Shown piece by piece: positions 34,546-44,645 of a stretch of DNA of 64,000 nt. The stretch spans positions 5,757,498-5,821,497 of the forward strand of contig JAQFVV010000022.1 of the NCBI GenBank assembly GCA_028023455.1, written 5' to 3'. A program made the translations under genes and the position numbers. Under the pieces are notes generated by a model. That model was not told the origin of the DNA, did no database searches, and was given only the letters and a program-made list of their open reading frames with translations. Numbering within the stretch: the first letter of the stretch is position 1; the number at the start of each line of letters is the position of its first letter. Origin of the DNA: Epiperipatus broadwayi. Lineage: Eukaryota; Onychophora; Udeonychophora; Euonychophora; Peripatidae.

Positions 34546-36435
34546 TTATATATATATGTGTGTGTAGTAGAGATTAAGATAAGGAATTATTAAAAGCCAA
34601 AAACTTAAAATATATAATTTCAGTGCCATGAATGGTTATTATTTCAAAAGATGTTAAGTGGATAAAACCAACTCTATCTTGCATGAAGTTGGTATGGTGA
34701 AAGTTATCAAACCATCAATATGGGTGTGGAGATTCAGATGTTGAAACTCCTATAATAAAAAAAAAAAAGATATATTACTCTTTAACTAAGATTTAAAATT
34801 TATATCTGAGTTAGCGATAATCTTTAGTTTAATAAATGATTAATAATAATCATTAATGTATTTATCTGCACTGTTTGGATCAAAGTTGTGAATACATAAA
34901 ATTTGACACTTATAAACTGAAGTATAATAGCTAGATATTAATAAATATGGAAAAGCTGATAAAGATATATATATGAAATTGCGATCTTAGCCAAGTGAAG
35001 AGTGCTGGTTCAGTGTAAAATGTATTTTGGGCAATCCTTTGCCTTTTTCAGATCACTGTTTATGTTTTAAGAATGAGAGGATAGCAGTTTAAGTATATAA
35101 AGTTGTGTTATTTCATGCGTGAAGATTGTTTAAAAACACATGCATAATTAGAGAAATGAACTGATTTTTGTGCTATGGATGGTTGTGATATGATTAAGTT
35201 AAGATAAAAGATAAACTGACAAAAACTTAAAATGCCTAAGTATTATCTTACAGCTTAATACAAGTTTGAAAAATTAAATAGAAATTAATTACATAAAAAA
35301 CAGTCACCAAATAGTTGTTTCTCTGGAGGTCAGGTAATGTTTGAGCTCAAAAAGTGACAGGTTGAGCTGCGATTCAGAAATGTGATTAGTTTTTTGAAGT
35401 TTACGTGAAACCTGAGCACCAGAAATGACAGACTGCGATTCAGTCAAGAAATTTTAACTCTTAAATTTTACATTTGCAACTGCACTAAGCAACACAAACA
35501 GCTGATTTGATAAAAATCAGTTGTATATATATATAATAAATTGTAACAAATCAATTTTTACCCTTCCCTCCCCAATTATTTATTGATTACTTTAATAAAT
35601 AAACAATAAAAAGTTAGTATTGATTTACAAATACGATTATCTTATCTTTCATACAAACTAAAATTTATTATAGTTTTTAAATCATAACTAATTTTTTTTT
35701 TTAAAAACTAATAATAATAAACCATTATTTTATACTGAAAATAAATTTCATTTCCATGTGTTGTCAAATTCTATTGCTAATAAATCTAAAAATAATAAAA
35801 ATCTGGAAGTAAAAAAATACAATAAAGTCTACAATAATGTAATAAATTTTAAAGTTTAAAAAATAAATAAAGTTAAAAGTAATACTTAAATCTATTATTT
35901 ACCAGAATAGTACTTTCAGTATAGTTTTATTTCTGATATACATATATTTATAATAAATAGGTTAACATATTTATATTTTACGTAAATCAATGTAGAGAAA
36001 AGGAAATTCCAGTTGTGATGAGTATGCAGCTCCATGCTACATAATAAAACTGTCAAATAATTCTGCACTATACTTCATCAGATATCTTGGGGCACTGTCT
36101 ACAAACCACACAAATATAACAGCACTCTATCTTATATTAATATTATAGCGATAACCAACTTAGAATATTAGTGTATTTATTTCAATTTTCAATGTGGAAT
36201 TTCTTAATTAATGTATTCACTAAAATAAATTTGTGATGCTTCATTGCTTAATGTATAGCTGTATTACAATAGGCTAATTTATGGAAAGTATCCATAGCTC
36301 CAAATATTCATGTTTTACAATTAAGTTAATCTTTGTTACCGTATTAATGTAAGATTGGCAGTTTATTATACATGTGTAAATTGTTATTTGTTCACCAAAA
36401 AACTGACAAAGGAAACCATTCCTAACATGCATACA
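34546..36435. other. AT-rich spacer
   Basis: No gene recognised. A diverged short direct repeat (TGACAG..GCGATTCAG) lies at 35357-35445. Confidence 0.35.
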
Positions 36436-36451
36436 TGCTGTAGGGTGATTT

Positions 36452-36562
36452 TTTCCCCATATGTCATAGCATCGGCCAGGAGGCAAACCTGCAACAACCA
36501 TCTGCAACCAACTACTTGCTTGCAAGGTAGCTGTGCTGACATCTCGGCTAACAACGTTTGAC
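36452..36562 (-). mobile_element. tRNA-like SINE with perfect 16-bp target duplication
   Basis: Minus strand: head GTCAAACGTTGTTAGCCGAG, anticodon-arm-like CTACCTTGCAAGCAAGTAG, enlarged variable region, B-box-like GCAGGTTTGCCTCC, 3' end CCGATGCTATGACATATGGG then a short A run. The duplication TGCTGTAGGGTGATTT lies at 36436-36451 and 36563-36578. It therefore appears to be a full-length 111-bp SINE copy. Confidence 0.85.
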
Positions 36563-36578
36563 TGCTGTAGGGTGATTT

Positions 36579-37170
36579 GTCAAATTTTTTTACATAATAT
36601 GGCAGTTCTTACCAAAAGCACTATACATTTTGAATGGAGCTAACATCTCTCCAGATTTATTTGCATATAATTACAATATAATAAAAAAAATTATTTGGAA
36701 AAATTATTTATCAATTTGTCCAATTCATATAGAACAAACCAAAGTTTTTATTTAGTAGGTCAAAAAGTGTTCATTGTTAATAATATGCAAAACATACTAT
36801 CTTTCATTCCACACATTCCAAATGTCAATATAAATTATAGGGTTTGCATTTGTTGAAGAATGATATGTCTCCATCAGTAATGAAGCCTGCATCACATTCC
36901 AATCATATCTTCTTTTTTTTTACAATATTATCTGATCAAGTCAGATTAAATTATGATCAGTATTCTCTAGAAAATAATAACTATATATTCATTTAGCAAC
37001 AAATAGAAAAGAATAATTGAATTAAGTACATAAGACTGTTAATGATCTGAAACATATCTAATGATTCCTTTGTCCTATCGCAAATTCCAGATCATAATAT
37101 GGGAGATGAATTTACTAAATAGAAATTGTTGATCTTGGAAGCGATATTTTATTATGTTCCAAACTTTTTT
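36579..37170. other. AT-rich spacer between two SINE copies
   Basis: No coding region or known repeat recognised. Confidence 0.35.
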
Positions 37171-37277
37171 TTCCTCATATGTCATGGCATCAGCCGGGAT
37201 GCAAACCCACAACCATCTGCAACCAACTACTTGCTTGCAAGGCAGATGCGATGACCTCTTGGCTAACAATGCTTGAC
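37171..37277 (-). mobile_element. tRNA-like SINE
   Basis: Same family and orientation as 36452-36562: GTCAAGCATTGTTAGCCAAG head, CTGCCTTGCAAGCAAGTAG, GTGGGTTTGCATCCCGG, and an ATGACATATGAGG end followed by A8. No convincing target duplication seen. Confidence 0.75.
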
Positions 37278-37658
37278 TGATATCAATTTTTTTTATATAA
37301 ACAATTTGCATATCCTGAAAATTAATAGTATTCACAATGTCATACCACTGCAATTTCCATCTAGAATTCAGATAAATCATTGAGAATTTCTGTTTCATGG
37401 TTTCACTATTTACTTTTTATATTAGATCCAAGTTTGAAAGATAATTTAAGTCCTTTCTGCTCAGATTTGGATATTTAATCAATGCTTTTTTTTTCAATTT
37501 TGATTGATTTAAAAAATAATTATCTGGTCATTTTCTTGGCCAGTCAGATATCATTCAATCAGTTTGATTAAATTAAGGTTTATTTATTTTCCTCTACTAG
37601 AAATTATTCCAGAAACTTTAGTTCTGAATCAGTCATTCTACACAGTTAATCCACACAG
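37278..37658. other. AT-rich spacer
   Basis: Nothing recognised. Confidence 0.3.
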
Positions 37659-37671
37659 GATAGTAAATACT

Positions 37672-38141
37672 TCAAAACTCTCCATACAGTAGTGCCATCT
37701 TGTACCAACAGGAGCAATCAATGGATGCCAGAAAGCTTATGCATAAAATCCCTATATAGTGCCTACTCATCCAATATCCTCAGACTAGTTTCTGGCTTAT
37801 GGCCTTCATCAGTGAGGAGCCTTGGATCTGAGAGCACTGTACCTAGATCTTAGGATCTAATGCAACCCTCTAGCAAACACATTTTAACTCTAACTTAACT
37901 ATAAAACTATGAGAATGAAATTGAAAACACAATAATATTTTCAATGTAAGCTCAATAGCTTATATAGTCATATGGGTCTGAACTCAATTCAACACCCATA
38001 CATTTTGGTGACTTTGGATCTTTAACAACCATAGCCACCACTATCCTATTAGGCACAAGATGGTGCTACTGTATGGAGAGTTTTGCTTTGTTTTGAATTG
38101 TTTAATAACAATTATGTGCTAATATGAGAAAGTGATCATGT
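37672..38141 (-). mobile_element. Complete family A hammerhead retroelement, 470 bp
   Basis: Bounded by a perfect 13-bp direct repeat, GATAGTAAATACT (37659-37671 and 38142-38154), which defines one insertion. Near each end lies an inverted repeat of about 30 bp, AAAACTCTCCATACAGTAG (about 37675) and its complement (about 38070). Between them are the hammerhead and the conserved blocks CCAAAATGTATGGGTG and CACTATCCTATTAGG. There is no protein. Size, lack of ORF, target duplication and self-cleaving motif match retrozymes, small non-autonomous retroelements. Confidence 0.75.
37769..37827 (-). ncRNA. Hammerhead ribozyme, intact core and stem I
   Basis: The best preserved motif of family A. Minus strand: outer stem I AUCCAA/UUGGAU (6 pairs), internal loop GGC/UA, inner stem I UCCUCA/UGAGGA (6 Watson-Crick pairs). 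The core box is CUGAUGA, stem II is GGC-CAUAA-GCC and GAAAC is intact. The stem III palindrome is ACUAGU and the cleavage triplet is GUC. Only the A-A apposition at 10.1/11.1 is unusual. A two-base-pair stem III implies that the active form is a dimer, as known for other animal minimal hammerheads. Confidence 0.75.
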
Positions 38142-38154
38142 GATAGTAAATACT

Positions 38155-39221
38155 ATGGTAATGAAAAAAGATAATGTAAAGTTACATGGATACCTATAAA
38201 AGACCAAATTCAAGCACTTCCTAGAAAAAACTGCTAGTGATCAGACCCTTTTGGTCACCAGTCCAAGATAATGCTAAGTTGTTATCAATAATAGTGATAG
38301 CTGGAATGAAAAACACGCAGGAATTTAACTAATGAAAACTGATGATTCATAATTACTTAAAAATATTCATTTAAGGAACACAAGTTTTTCGCCTGAATTT
38401 TGTATCAAATTTTCACCAGTTTTCTGAACCTTTTAACTTGGAAAATAGCAGCATATTGATCCTTTCAGTGGAGGACACAAGAATGACTGATTCTACTTCC
38501 TAAAGTTTGTGAATCAAAAAGTAGAAAATTACTAAATGTCATTTGCAATCTGTGGTAAAACTATGGCTAACTATTATAATTCGATTCACTGAGATCAGTG
38601 AAAATATTAAAATGTTTGAATGACTACTTTTTATTTCTCATTCAGTCAATGACTGCTTTAAATAAAAATATTTTAAAATTGAAACCATTCATTGTGTTGT
38701 TGATCTATTTAACATTCTAATTATATGCTTATGTCAGTAATATAACTGCTGGAACTTTTCTACAATTATTATTAACAAATGCATCCAATCATTCTGATAG
38801 TTGGGACATATGTGTGGATTACAAATATGTTATTAGAACAAATTACAAGCAGATTCTAAAGAACCATTTATTAAATAAACTTGCAAATACATCTAGCCTT
38901 TTGTACATCAATGCCAATCTAAAATCCCTAATTTTTGTTTTGTTAATGATGCTCTGCAAAATTAAAATCATAAATTAATAGATGTATTCTTCTACTATCT
39001 AGATGTAAATTAAATCTACATTTACATGAATACCACAAAAATGTATGATCCTGCTAGGCCTAATGATTGAAGTCAAATCATGTACTCTGTGTATGTATTT
39101 ATTGACTATTTTTTTCCTATTTTTGTATACATTCAATTTCTAATCAAAATGATTAAATGATAAGCTGAACTGAAATCCAAATATCCAATTGGTTTTTAAT
39201 ATATTTAATTTATCCTAATTT
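38155..39221. other. Spacer with coding-like but unassigned traces
   Basis: The plus strand between about 38750 and 39060 gives short protein-like runs (SDSWDICVDYKYVIRTNYKQILKNHLLNKL split by frame changes). They suggest an old mobile element gene, but I cannot name the family. Confidence 0.3.
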
Positions 39222-39290
39222 TTTTTTTATGTGTCAAAGCCTCGGCCATGAAGTGACCCGGGACAACTGCTTGTAATGCAGCTGCGCAAA
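39222..39290 (-). mobile_element. 5'-truncated tRNA-like SINE
   Basis: Minus strand: GCGCAGCTGCATTACAAGCAG, GTCCCGGGTCACTTC, CCGAGGC end then ACACAT and an A run. The head (acceptor 5' strand and A box) is missing. Flanked by CCTAATTT at 39214-39221 and 39291-39298, a short likely target duplication. Confidence 0.65.
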
Positions 39291-39464
39291 CCTAATTTAT
39301 AAAAGAGATTTCCTTTTATGTGACAAAATAAATTGGCCTTGATATATGAAAGAGAGCTGCATTAGTAAGTTTATTTTTAAAATGTTTTTTTAGAATCTGT
39401 TTATAATTTGTCATAGTGATATATTCAGACATATTGTTCTATGAAATATTTATGTTATTAATTA

Positions 39465-39626
39465 TATATAAAAAATCGTCAACATTGAATAGAGAGATTT
39501 TATATTAGATAAAATATATTAATTAGTTTTATAAATGATTAAGCACTAAGTACTAATTAATTAAATTTATCTAACATAAAATCTCCTCCCTCTTTTATCA
39601 TTGACTATTTTTTATATAATTAATAT
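39465..39626. mobile_element. Foldback element, about 160 bp
   Basis: Arms TATTAATTATATATAAAAAA, TCGTCAA and GAGATTTTATATTAGATAAA match their inverted counterparts at 39545-39626. AT-rich MITE-like. Confidence 0.5.
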
Positions 39627-39714
39627 ATATTTTATTAAGCATAAAATACCTTTACATTATTAATAACTTTATTCCTTATAATATATATGCATAGGTGTTT
39701 TTAACACATATATA

Positions 39715-40190
39715 GCATCAACAATAATAAAAGCTAAACAAGATGATATTGATATTTTTTTAGAAAACTGTAAGATCAACTCAAATTATTTAATTGCCTT
39801 ATACAAGGGATTTAAGAACAGATTTCAGGATTTAAGAACTATTAAGAATTGTCTATTGCTTGTAGAAAATCACTGGTATTTAGAAACAGCAATTAATATA
39901 TAGCTATCTGTATTGGAATATGTTTCATCAAAACTATTTGAACTAATTCATAGAGCTCAAAAATGTTATGAATCTGGAGATTATTTCTTAAAAAAGAGAC
40001 TAGGAAAAAATATGCCAAACTTTTAAAATTAGTGCCTGCAAAAATACAAAACTGGACAAAAATGTGCCAAATGTTGCCCATATTATTTGCATCAAACTAT
40101 CTTTGTGGATCATCGTATTTTAAAATTAAATATTTGAAGAATGTGTAGGAGTAACATCAAACAATTATAAATAGTCAAAGGTTCACTCAA
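39715..40190 (+). pseudogene. hAT transposase C-terminal relic
   Basis: Plus-strand frames give YLIALYKGFKNRFQDLR (about 39795-39845), LFELIHRAQKCYESGDY (about 39935), then YAKLLKLVP and ILFASNYLCGSSYFKIKYLKN (about 40080-40140). The last run matches the hAT dimerisation block, FGSTYLCE..FS.MK..K in related proteins. Two or more frame changes and stops. Same GTF2IRD2/ZBED-like type as the element at 18997. No terminal repeats found. Confidence 0.6.
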
Positions 40191-40389
40191 CATCAAAAAC
40201 CATACTAATTTTTAGATAAATAGTTGGCCATTAATTATTTTTTACATTATCATATTAAGAGATATAGTGTAATATATTGTGACCCACTTAACATTGAAAA
40301 CATATGTATGTGGCCAGAGAATATTCTTCAACCTAATAGTAGTTGTTAAATATGTAGCACTAAAAATATATAATAATTTTTTGTGGGTG
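40191..40389. other. AT-rich spacer
   Basis: Nothing recognised. Confidence 0.3.
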
Positions 40390-40534
40390 CACAATATACT
40401 AAAATCATTTTAATATGTGAATTTTTTTTACAGTACAGGTTTTTTTCATATCTGCACTCCAATATGTAATATATATAAGAAGTTTGAACTCAGACTTTCA
40501 CACAACCCTTGTTCACACACACATCAAAAAGATA

Positions 40535-40591
40535 AACAATCACCATATACATATTTTGTGTTAAACCCCTCATCAGTTGGTCCAGATTATC
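40535..40591 (-). ncRNA. Decayed hammerhead ribozyme, family B
   Basis: Minus strand: CUGAUGA intact, stem II altered (GGGGUUUAACAC), and GAAA reads AAAA as in the copies at 5534 and 17701. Stem I ACCAA/UGGU remains. Probably inactive. Confidence 0.45.
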
Positions 40592-40993
40592 ATCTCCACA
40601 CATATGAACAATCAATGCTCAGCTTATATTAAGATAGCCAATCTTCATACTTTAATAGATAGACTTCAATCCACTCCACCCCACAACTCTTTAGCCATCT
40701 ATTTCATTGAAAATCTGGTGACAACTTTCTCATCCTACCCATGTTGACCATAAGTTACTCTGACCCCTCATATAGAGGACATAATTCATTTACATATATA
40801 TACGAGGGATGGACAGAACTTACAGTATGATATTTTAATATATGAATTTTTTTCTACAGTACAGGCTTTTTCATACCTCTACTCCAATATGTAATATATA
40901 GGGATTTAAACTCAGACTTTTACACAACCCTCAACTATTCATACTATCTCATACTACTGACACACTTAATCACACACACATGCTGAAAAGATA

Positions 40994-41053
40994 AATAATC
41001 ACCATATATGTATTTCATGCTAAACCAACACTCGTCAGTTGGTCCAGATTTTT
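40994..41053 (-). ncRNA. Hammerhead ribozyme, family B, core intact
   Basis: Minus strand: the core box is CUGACGA (allowed variant). Stem II is GUGUU-GGUUU-AGCAU, with five pairs including two wobbles. GAAA is intact, the AU-rich short stem III is ACAUAUAU, and stem I has ACCA/UGGU plus AAUC/GAUU. The first stem I pair may be missing relative to 3134-3194. Confidence 0.55.
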
Positions 41054-41450
41054 ATCTCCACACATATGTGCAATCAATGCTCAGCTTATATTAAGATAGC
41101 CAATCTTCATACTTTAATGGACAGACTTCAATCCACTCCACCCCACAACTCTTCAGCCATCCATTTCTATGAAAATCTGATGATGGAATGCTCAAAGTCC
41201 ACATTAGTGCTAATTTTCTCATCCTACCCATGTTGATCATAAGTCACTCTGACCCAATTTTATTAAGCTTGCAAATAAGGTCCTCTCGTATCAATCTACT
41301 AACCCAGGTTCATTTTTCATCTGTCAAAAGACTAACATCAAGGATGTTAATATCTTAACATACAGGCTACATATATACCTGTACAAACAATGTAATATAT
41401 AGGATATTTTGAGCTCAGACTTTCACACGACCCTCTGACTTATAAACGAT

Positions 41451-42339
41451 TTTTATATTATGTATGTATGACGATTATTCTATTACATATATGCACACAC
41501 ACATTCTTCTTAAAAAGGCTATATCAAAAAATATTTAGAATATGGTTTTTCTTACAGCACATTAATACTAGCATCATATGTTTCATATAAAGAAAACAAA
41601 ATATCAATTTATATATATAATGGTGCATGTAACTTCGAAGCTATAAAATTTGGTCCTGCTTGAGGCAATGACTTCATGTCAAGATGGCAAATTCAAAATA
41701 ATGACAGTGTTTCAAGAGTATTCAGGTCATTTATGCAGAACTTATTTCTACAGATGATTTTAATGTATTATCAAAAGCTAACTTGAATAATGTGACAACA
41801 ATTTGTATTGACTTTAGATTTTTAAAATATTTTAAATAACTTTAAACTGCAGTTAATATTCAAATTTATATTTTTATATTAACTTTTATTTCCCTTTAGC
41901 AAAATTGTCTTCACAATAACAAAATACGGTGAATTTTGACAAGACCGATAATTAATGAAAGTTTTAATACTATATTGTAAATAATTGTCTTTGATCATTC
42001 CATAATCACTTTGTTTGAAATAATATTTGCTCCGAGGTATTTACGATCTACTTAGATGGATGTAAAATAATTCTGACATCAAGTCAGAAATAGTTCACGA
42101 TTACTGAATTAAAGCATGTTTATTAAAATTGAAGACTAAAAAAATAAAACATCAAAACCTTTTGAAGACATTTTTATCTTTATGTAATATTATAATTCAA
42201 CAATAGTAAAGAAAATTGTAAACCAAAAAAAAAGGCAGAAAGCAAGATCTTTAAAAAAATTTATTCTATTAATAAAACATTGTTTGATTTTTAAACTTAT
42301 ATATATACGGCATTCAAAACAAAAACCTCTCTGTATAGT
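41451..42339. other. AT-rich spacer
   Basis: No gene or known repeat recognised. Confidence 0.35.
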
Positions 42340-42493
42340 CAATAATAAAAAAAAAGTCATATATCACATGACCCCATTTCTTTTTTTTTAAGCTTGCAAA
42401 ATGTTAACAAAGAGCTTTGCTACTTGCTCAACAAGCTTTGAGATAAATGCTAACCAAGAGAAAGCATTTAAAATATCTCTATCAGAAACCACA

Positions 42494-42548
42494 CCTAATC
42501 CCCTGACCAATGGTTTCATGCTTTGGCACTCCTCAGAGAGGCGCTAGG
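42494..42548 (-). ncRNA. Hammerhead ribozyme, subfamily C, complete
   Basis: Minus strand: outer stem I CCUA/UAGG, internal loop GCG/AU, inner stem I CCUCU/AGGGG. The core box is CUGAGGA, an accepted CUGANGA. Stem II is GUGC-CAAA-GCAU with a G-U closing pair and GAAAC is intact. Stem III is ACC-AUU-GGU and the cleavage triplet is GUC. Every required element is present, and stem III is longer than in family A. Confidence 0.75.
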
Positions 42549-42983
42549 ATAGTTTCAGACATTAGATCTAAAAATACCAACCTAAAGCCAGAATTTATCT
42601 AAGAGTTAACCATTGAATAGAAAATCTGAAATTTTCAGATACTTAAATGTCTTCAAAACCAGCTATCTGACTCAAATAGCTATATGAGGCCAAGAGATTT
42701 TCAGCCAAACCATATATTAGTAGTTTTAGCAATATAACATCACTTAAGACTTAAAGCAAAGACTATAAATAGTCAATAAAAAAGTTGTATATCACATGAT
42801 CCCTTTTTTTTAAGCTTGCAAAATGTTAACAAAGAGCTTTGCTACTTGCTCAACAAGCTTTGTGATAAATGCTAACCAAGAGAAAGCATTTAAAATATCT
42901 CTATCAGAAACAACACCCAATCCCCTGACCAATGGTTTCATGGTTTGGGTTAGTATTTTTAGATCTAGTGTCTGAAACTATCA

Positions 42984-43038
42984 TAGTCCCTCTCTGAGGA
43001 GTGCCAAAGCATGAAACCATTGGTCAGGGGATTGGATG
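42984..43038 (+). ncRNA. Hammerhead ribozyme, subfamily C, core intact
   Basis: CUGAGGA is at 42994-43000, followed by GUGC-CAAA-GCAU, GAAAC, ACC-AUU-GGU and GUC at 43023-43025, identical to the partner at 42494. Inner stem I CCUCU/AGGGG is intact; the outer stem I has lost pairing. Confidence 0.65.
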
Positions 43039-43379
43039 TGGCTTCTAATAGAGATATTTTAAATGCTTTCTCTTGGTTAGCATTTACCGCAAAGTTTGTT
43101 GAGCAATTAGCAAAGTTCTTTGTTTGCCTCTATATATAATTTAGGGTAACACTTTTTTTTTCTGAGTAGTATTAAAAACTAATCATAGAGCTCTAGTTCA
43201 ACTGCCATCAAATGATCACTAATTGTACTAAATGCATCAACAGAAACTACTAAAATTATTATAATAGATTATGTAATATGGCTTAAAATCCTTATGCAAA
43301 AGATTGGATTAGAAATTGCCTTAAATAAAATATTTAAATGAAATTAAATTTGTCATTAGATTCTGCTGAAATTTATATT

Positions 43380-44195
43380 ACAAAATTGTTTACTAAAAAT
43401 ATCTGTTCACCGTTATTTTGGGGGAACATCTCATAATCTGAATATAATCTTTTGCAATAACCTTGGTCATAGCCTAATTTATTTTCTCATTTATCTAAGG
43501 TTAGATCAAAATTAATTTCTAGGAATAATCTCCTTGGCAATCTGGCTGACATTATTTGGAGTTGTAATGCAAGTATTTTATGAATAGCATCCTTAGCAGT
43601 AACATCTGATTGATCAATACTGTGCCCATGTTTAGAGAATAAGATCCCACTCTAAATATCTGGATACTGAATTAAATATTGTCATGAGAAATATTACCAG
43701 CATGTTCAAATCTATCTTTTTGAAGTAGTTTCCTGTAACTTTACATATTTCTCCATTAAATATCAGAAAAGAAGTTGCTTCACAGAAAATATATAGGAAG
43801 CTATTAAGCATTTTTTACTTCCCAATAAATCAAGATACAATTTTATCACCTATAACTCATCTCAAATCATGACCTTTTGTTGGATGTTTAATCAAGAATC
43901 TTCAATCAAAGAATTATGGTGTAAAGAAATGGGATTCTTATGAGATCTCAAACAAATTTACTTTTCCAGATCCAACATTAAAACCAGCTGGATGTTATAT
44001 TTTTAAATGCAATTGGACTTTCATCAAAAGATTTAAAACAACTCATTATGATCTGCTCTATAAATGGAATTTAACAATCACTAATCTATAAAAATGTGGC
44101 CAAACACAAATCACAAACCACCTAGATATGTCTGTCAAATCTATAGTTATAGTGACAGAATTAAAGAATTTAATAAAGCCACTATTGAACCTATT
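43380..44195 (+). pseudogene. Jockey/CR1-like non-LTR element, 3' end relic
   Basis: Plus-strand translation over several frames gives HLSKVRSKLISRNNLLGNLADIIW (about 43485-43555, split by no stop), then a decayed SRSHSKYLDTELN (about 43650). ISPLNIRKEVASQKIYRKLL follows (about 43750), then FIKRFKTTHYDLLYKWNLT (about 44020) and KCGQTQITNHL (about 44093). This order is typical of the region after the reverse transcriptase in Jockey/CR1-type elements, where KWGL, CxCG and QTxxHI words recur. Many stops. Family level is sure enough; clade is not. Confidence 0.6.
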
Positions 44196-44404
44196 TTCTG
44201 ATTAGAATTTCTATCAATTCTTTTATATTTTATTAGTTAAGCTATCTAAAAAACATTTCTAAGTAAATTAATGCCCTTGTTTAGAGAGTTTCCTATCAGT
44301 AAATAGATGTATATGAATTTATATTGTTTTAAGATTTTAAAGAATTTCAAATATCTACTTGGCACAAACAATGAAGAGAAGTGGATTTTTGAATTTATTA
44401 AATT

Positions 44405-44645
44405 ACTTTAACTACCATTACAGCTAATATTTATTACCATGATTACTAGTATGATTAATTTTACTATTAGTACTGTTACTCCTACTATTTCTTATTAGTA
44501 TTACTATAGTTACTACTATTGTTAGTATATTTGCTGTTATTATAATACTTCTAATGTGTTTCAATTATTAAAACTATTCTGCTATCTATTATTATCAGTA
44601 CTATCACTTTTCTCATAATTACAGCTATACTATTAGCATACTATT
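44405..44645. repeat. Degenerate (ACT)n-rich tract
   Basis: A run of interrupted ACT/ATT/ACC triplets (ACTATTAGTACTGTTACTCC and similar). The motif is the complement of the TAG arrays further right and could be an old decayed tail. Confidence 0.5.

Larger units (their letters stand above)
40390..41450. repeat. Tandem array of family B hammerhead repeats
   Basis: Starts of successive units (GTAATATATA.G.....TTTGAACTCAGACTTTCACAC) lie at about 40464, 40890 and 41391, so there are two units of 426-500 bp and a third partial one, all direct. Each complete unit has a minus-strand hammerhead. The shared downstream block is GATAGCCAATCTTCATACTTTA. The unit start resembles the reverse of a tRNA B box. 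Confidence 0.7.
42340..43130. repeat. Hammerhead repeat subfamily C, tandem plus inverted
   Basis: Block 42345-42530 (CATATCACATGA.CCC, GCAAAATGTTAACAAAGAGC, AAATATCTCTATCAGAAAC) recurs directly at 42785-42950 and in inverted form at 43015-43130. The layout parallels family A and the element at 34186: arms with ATCTCTATCAGAAA, then a ribozyme core. Two hammerheads with intact catalytic bases are present in opposite orientations. Confidence 0.65.
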
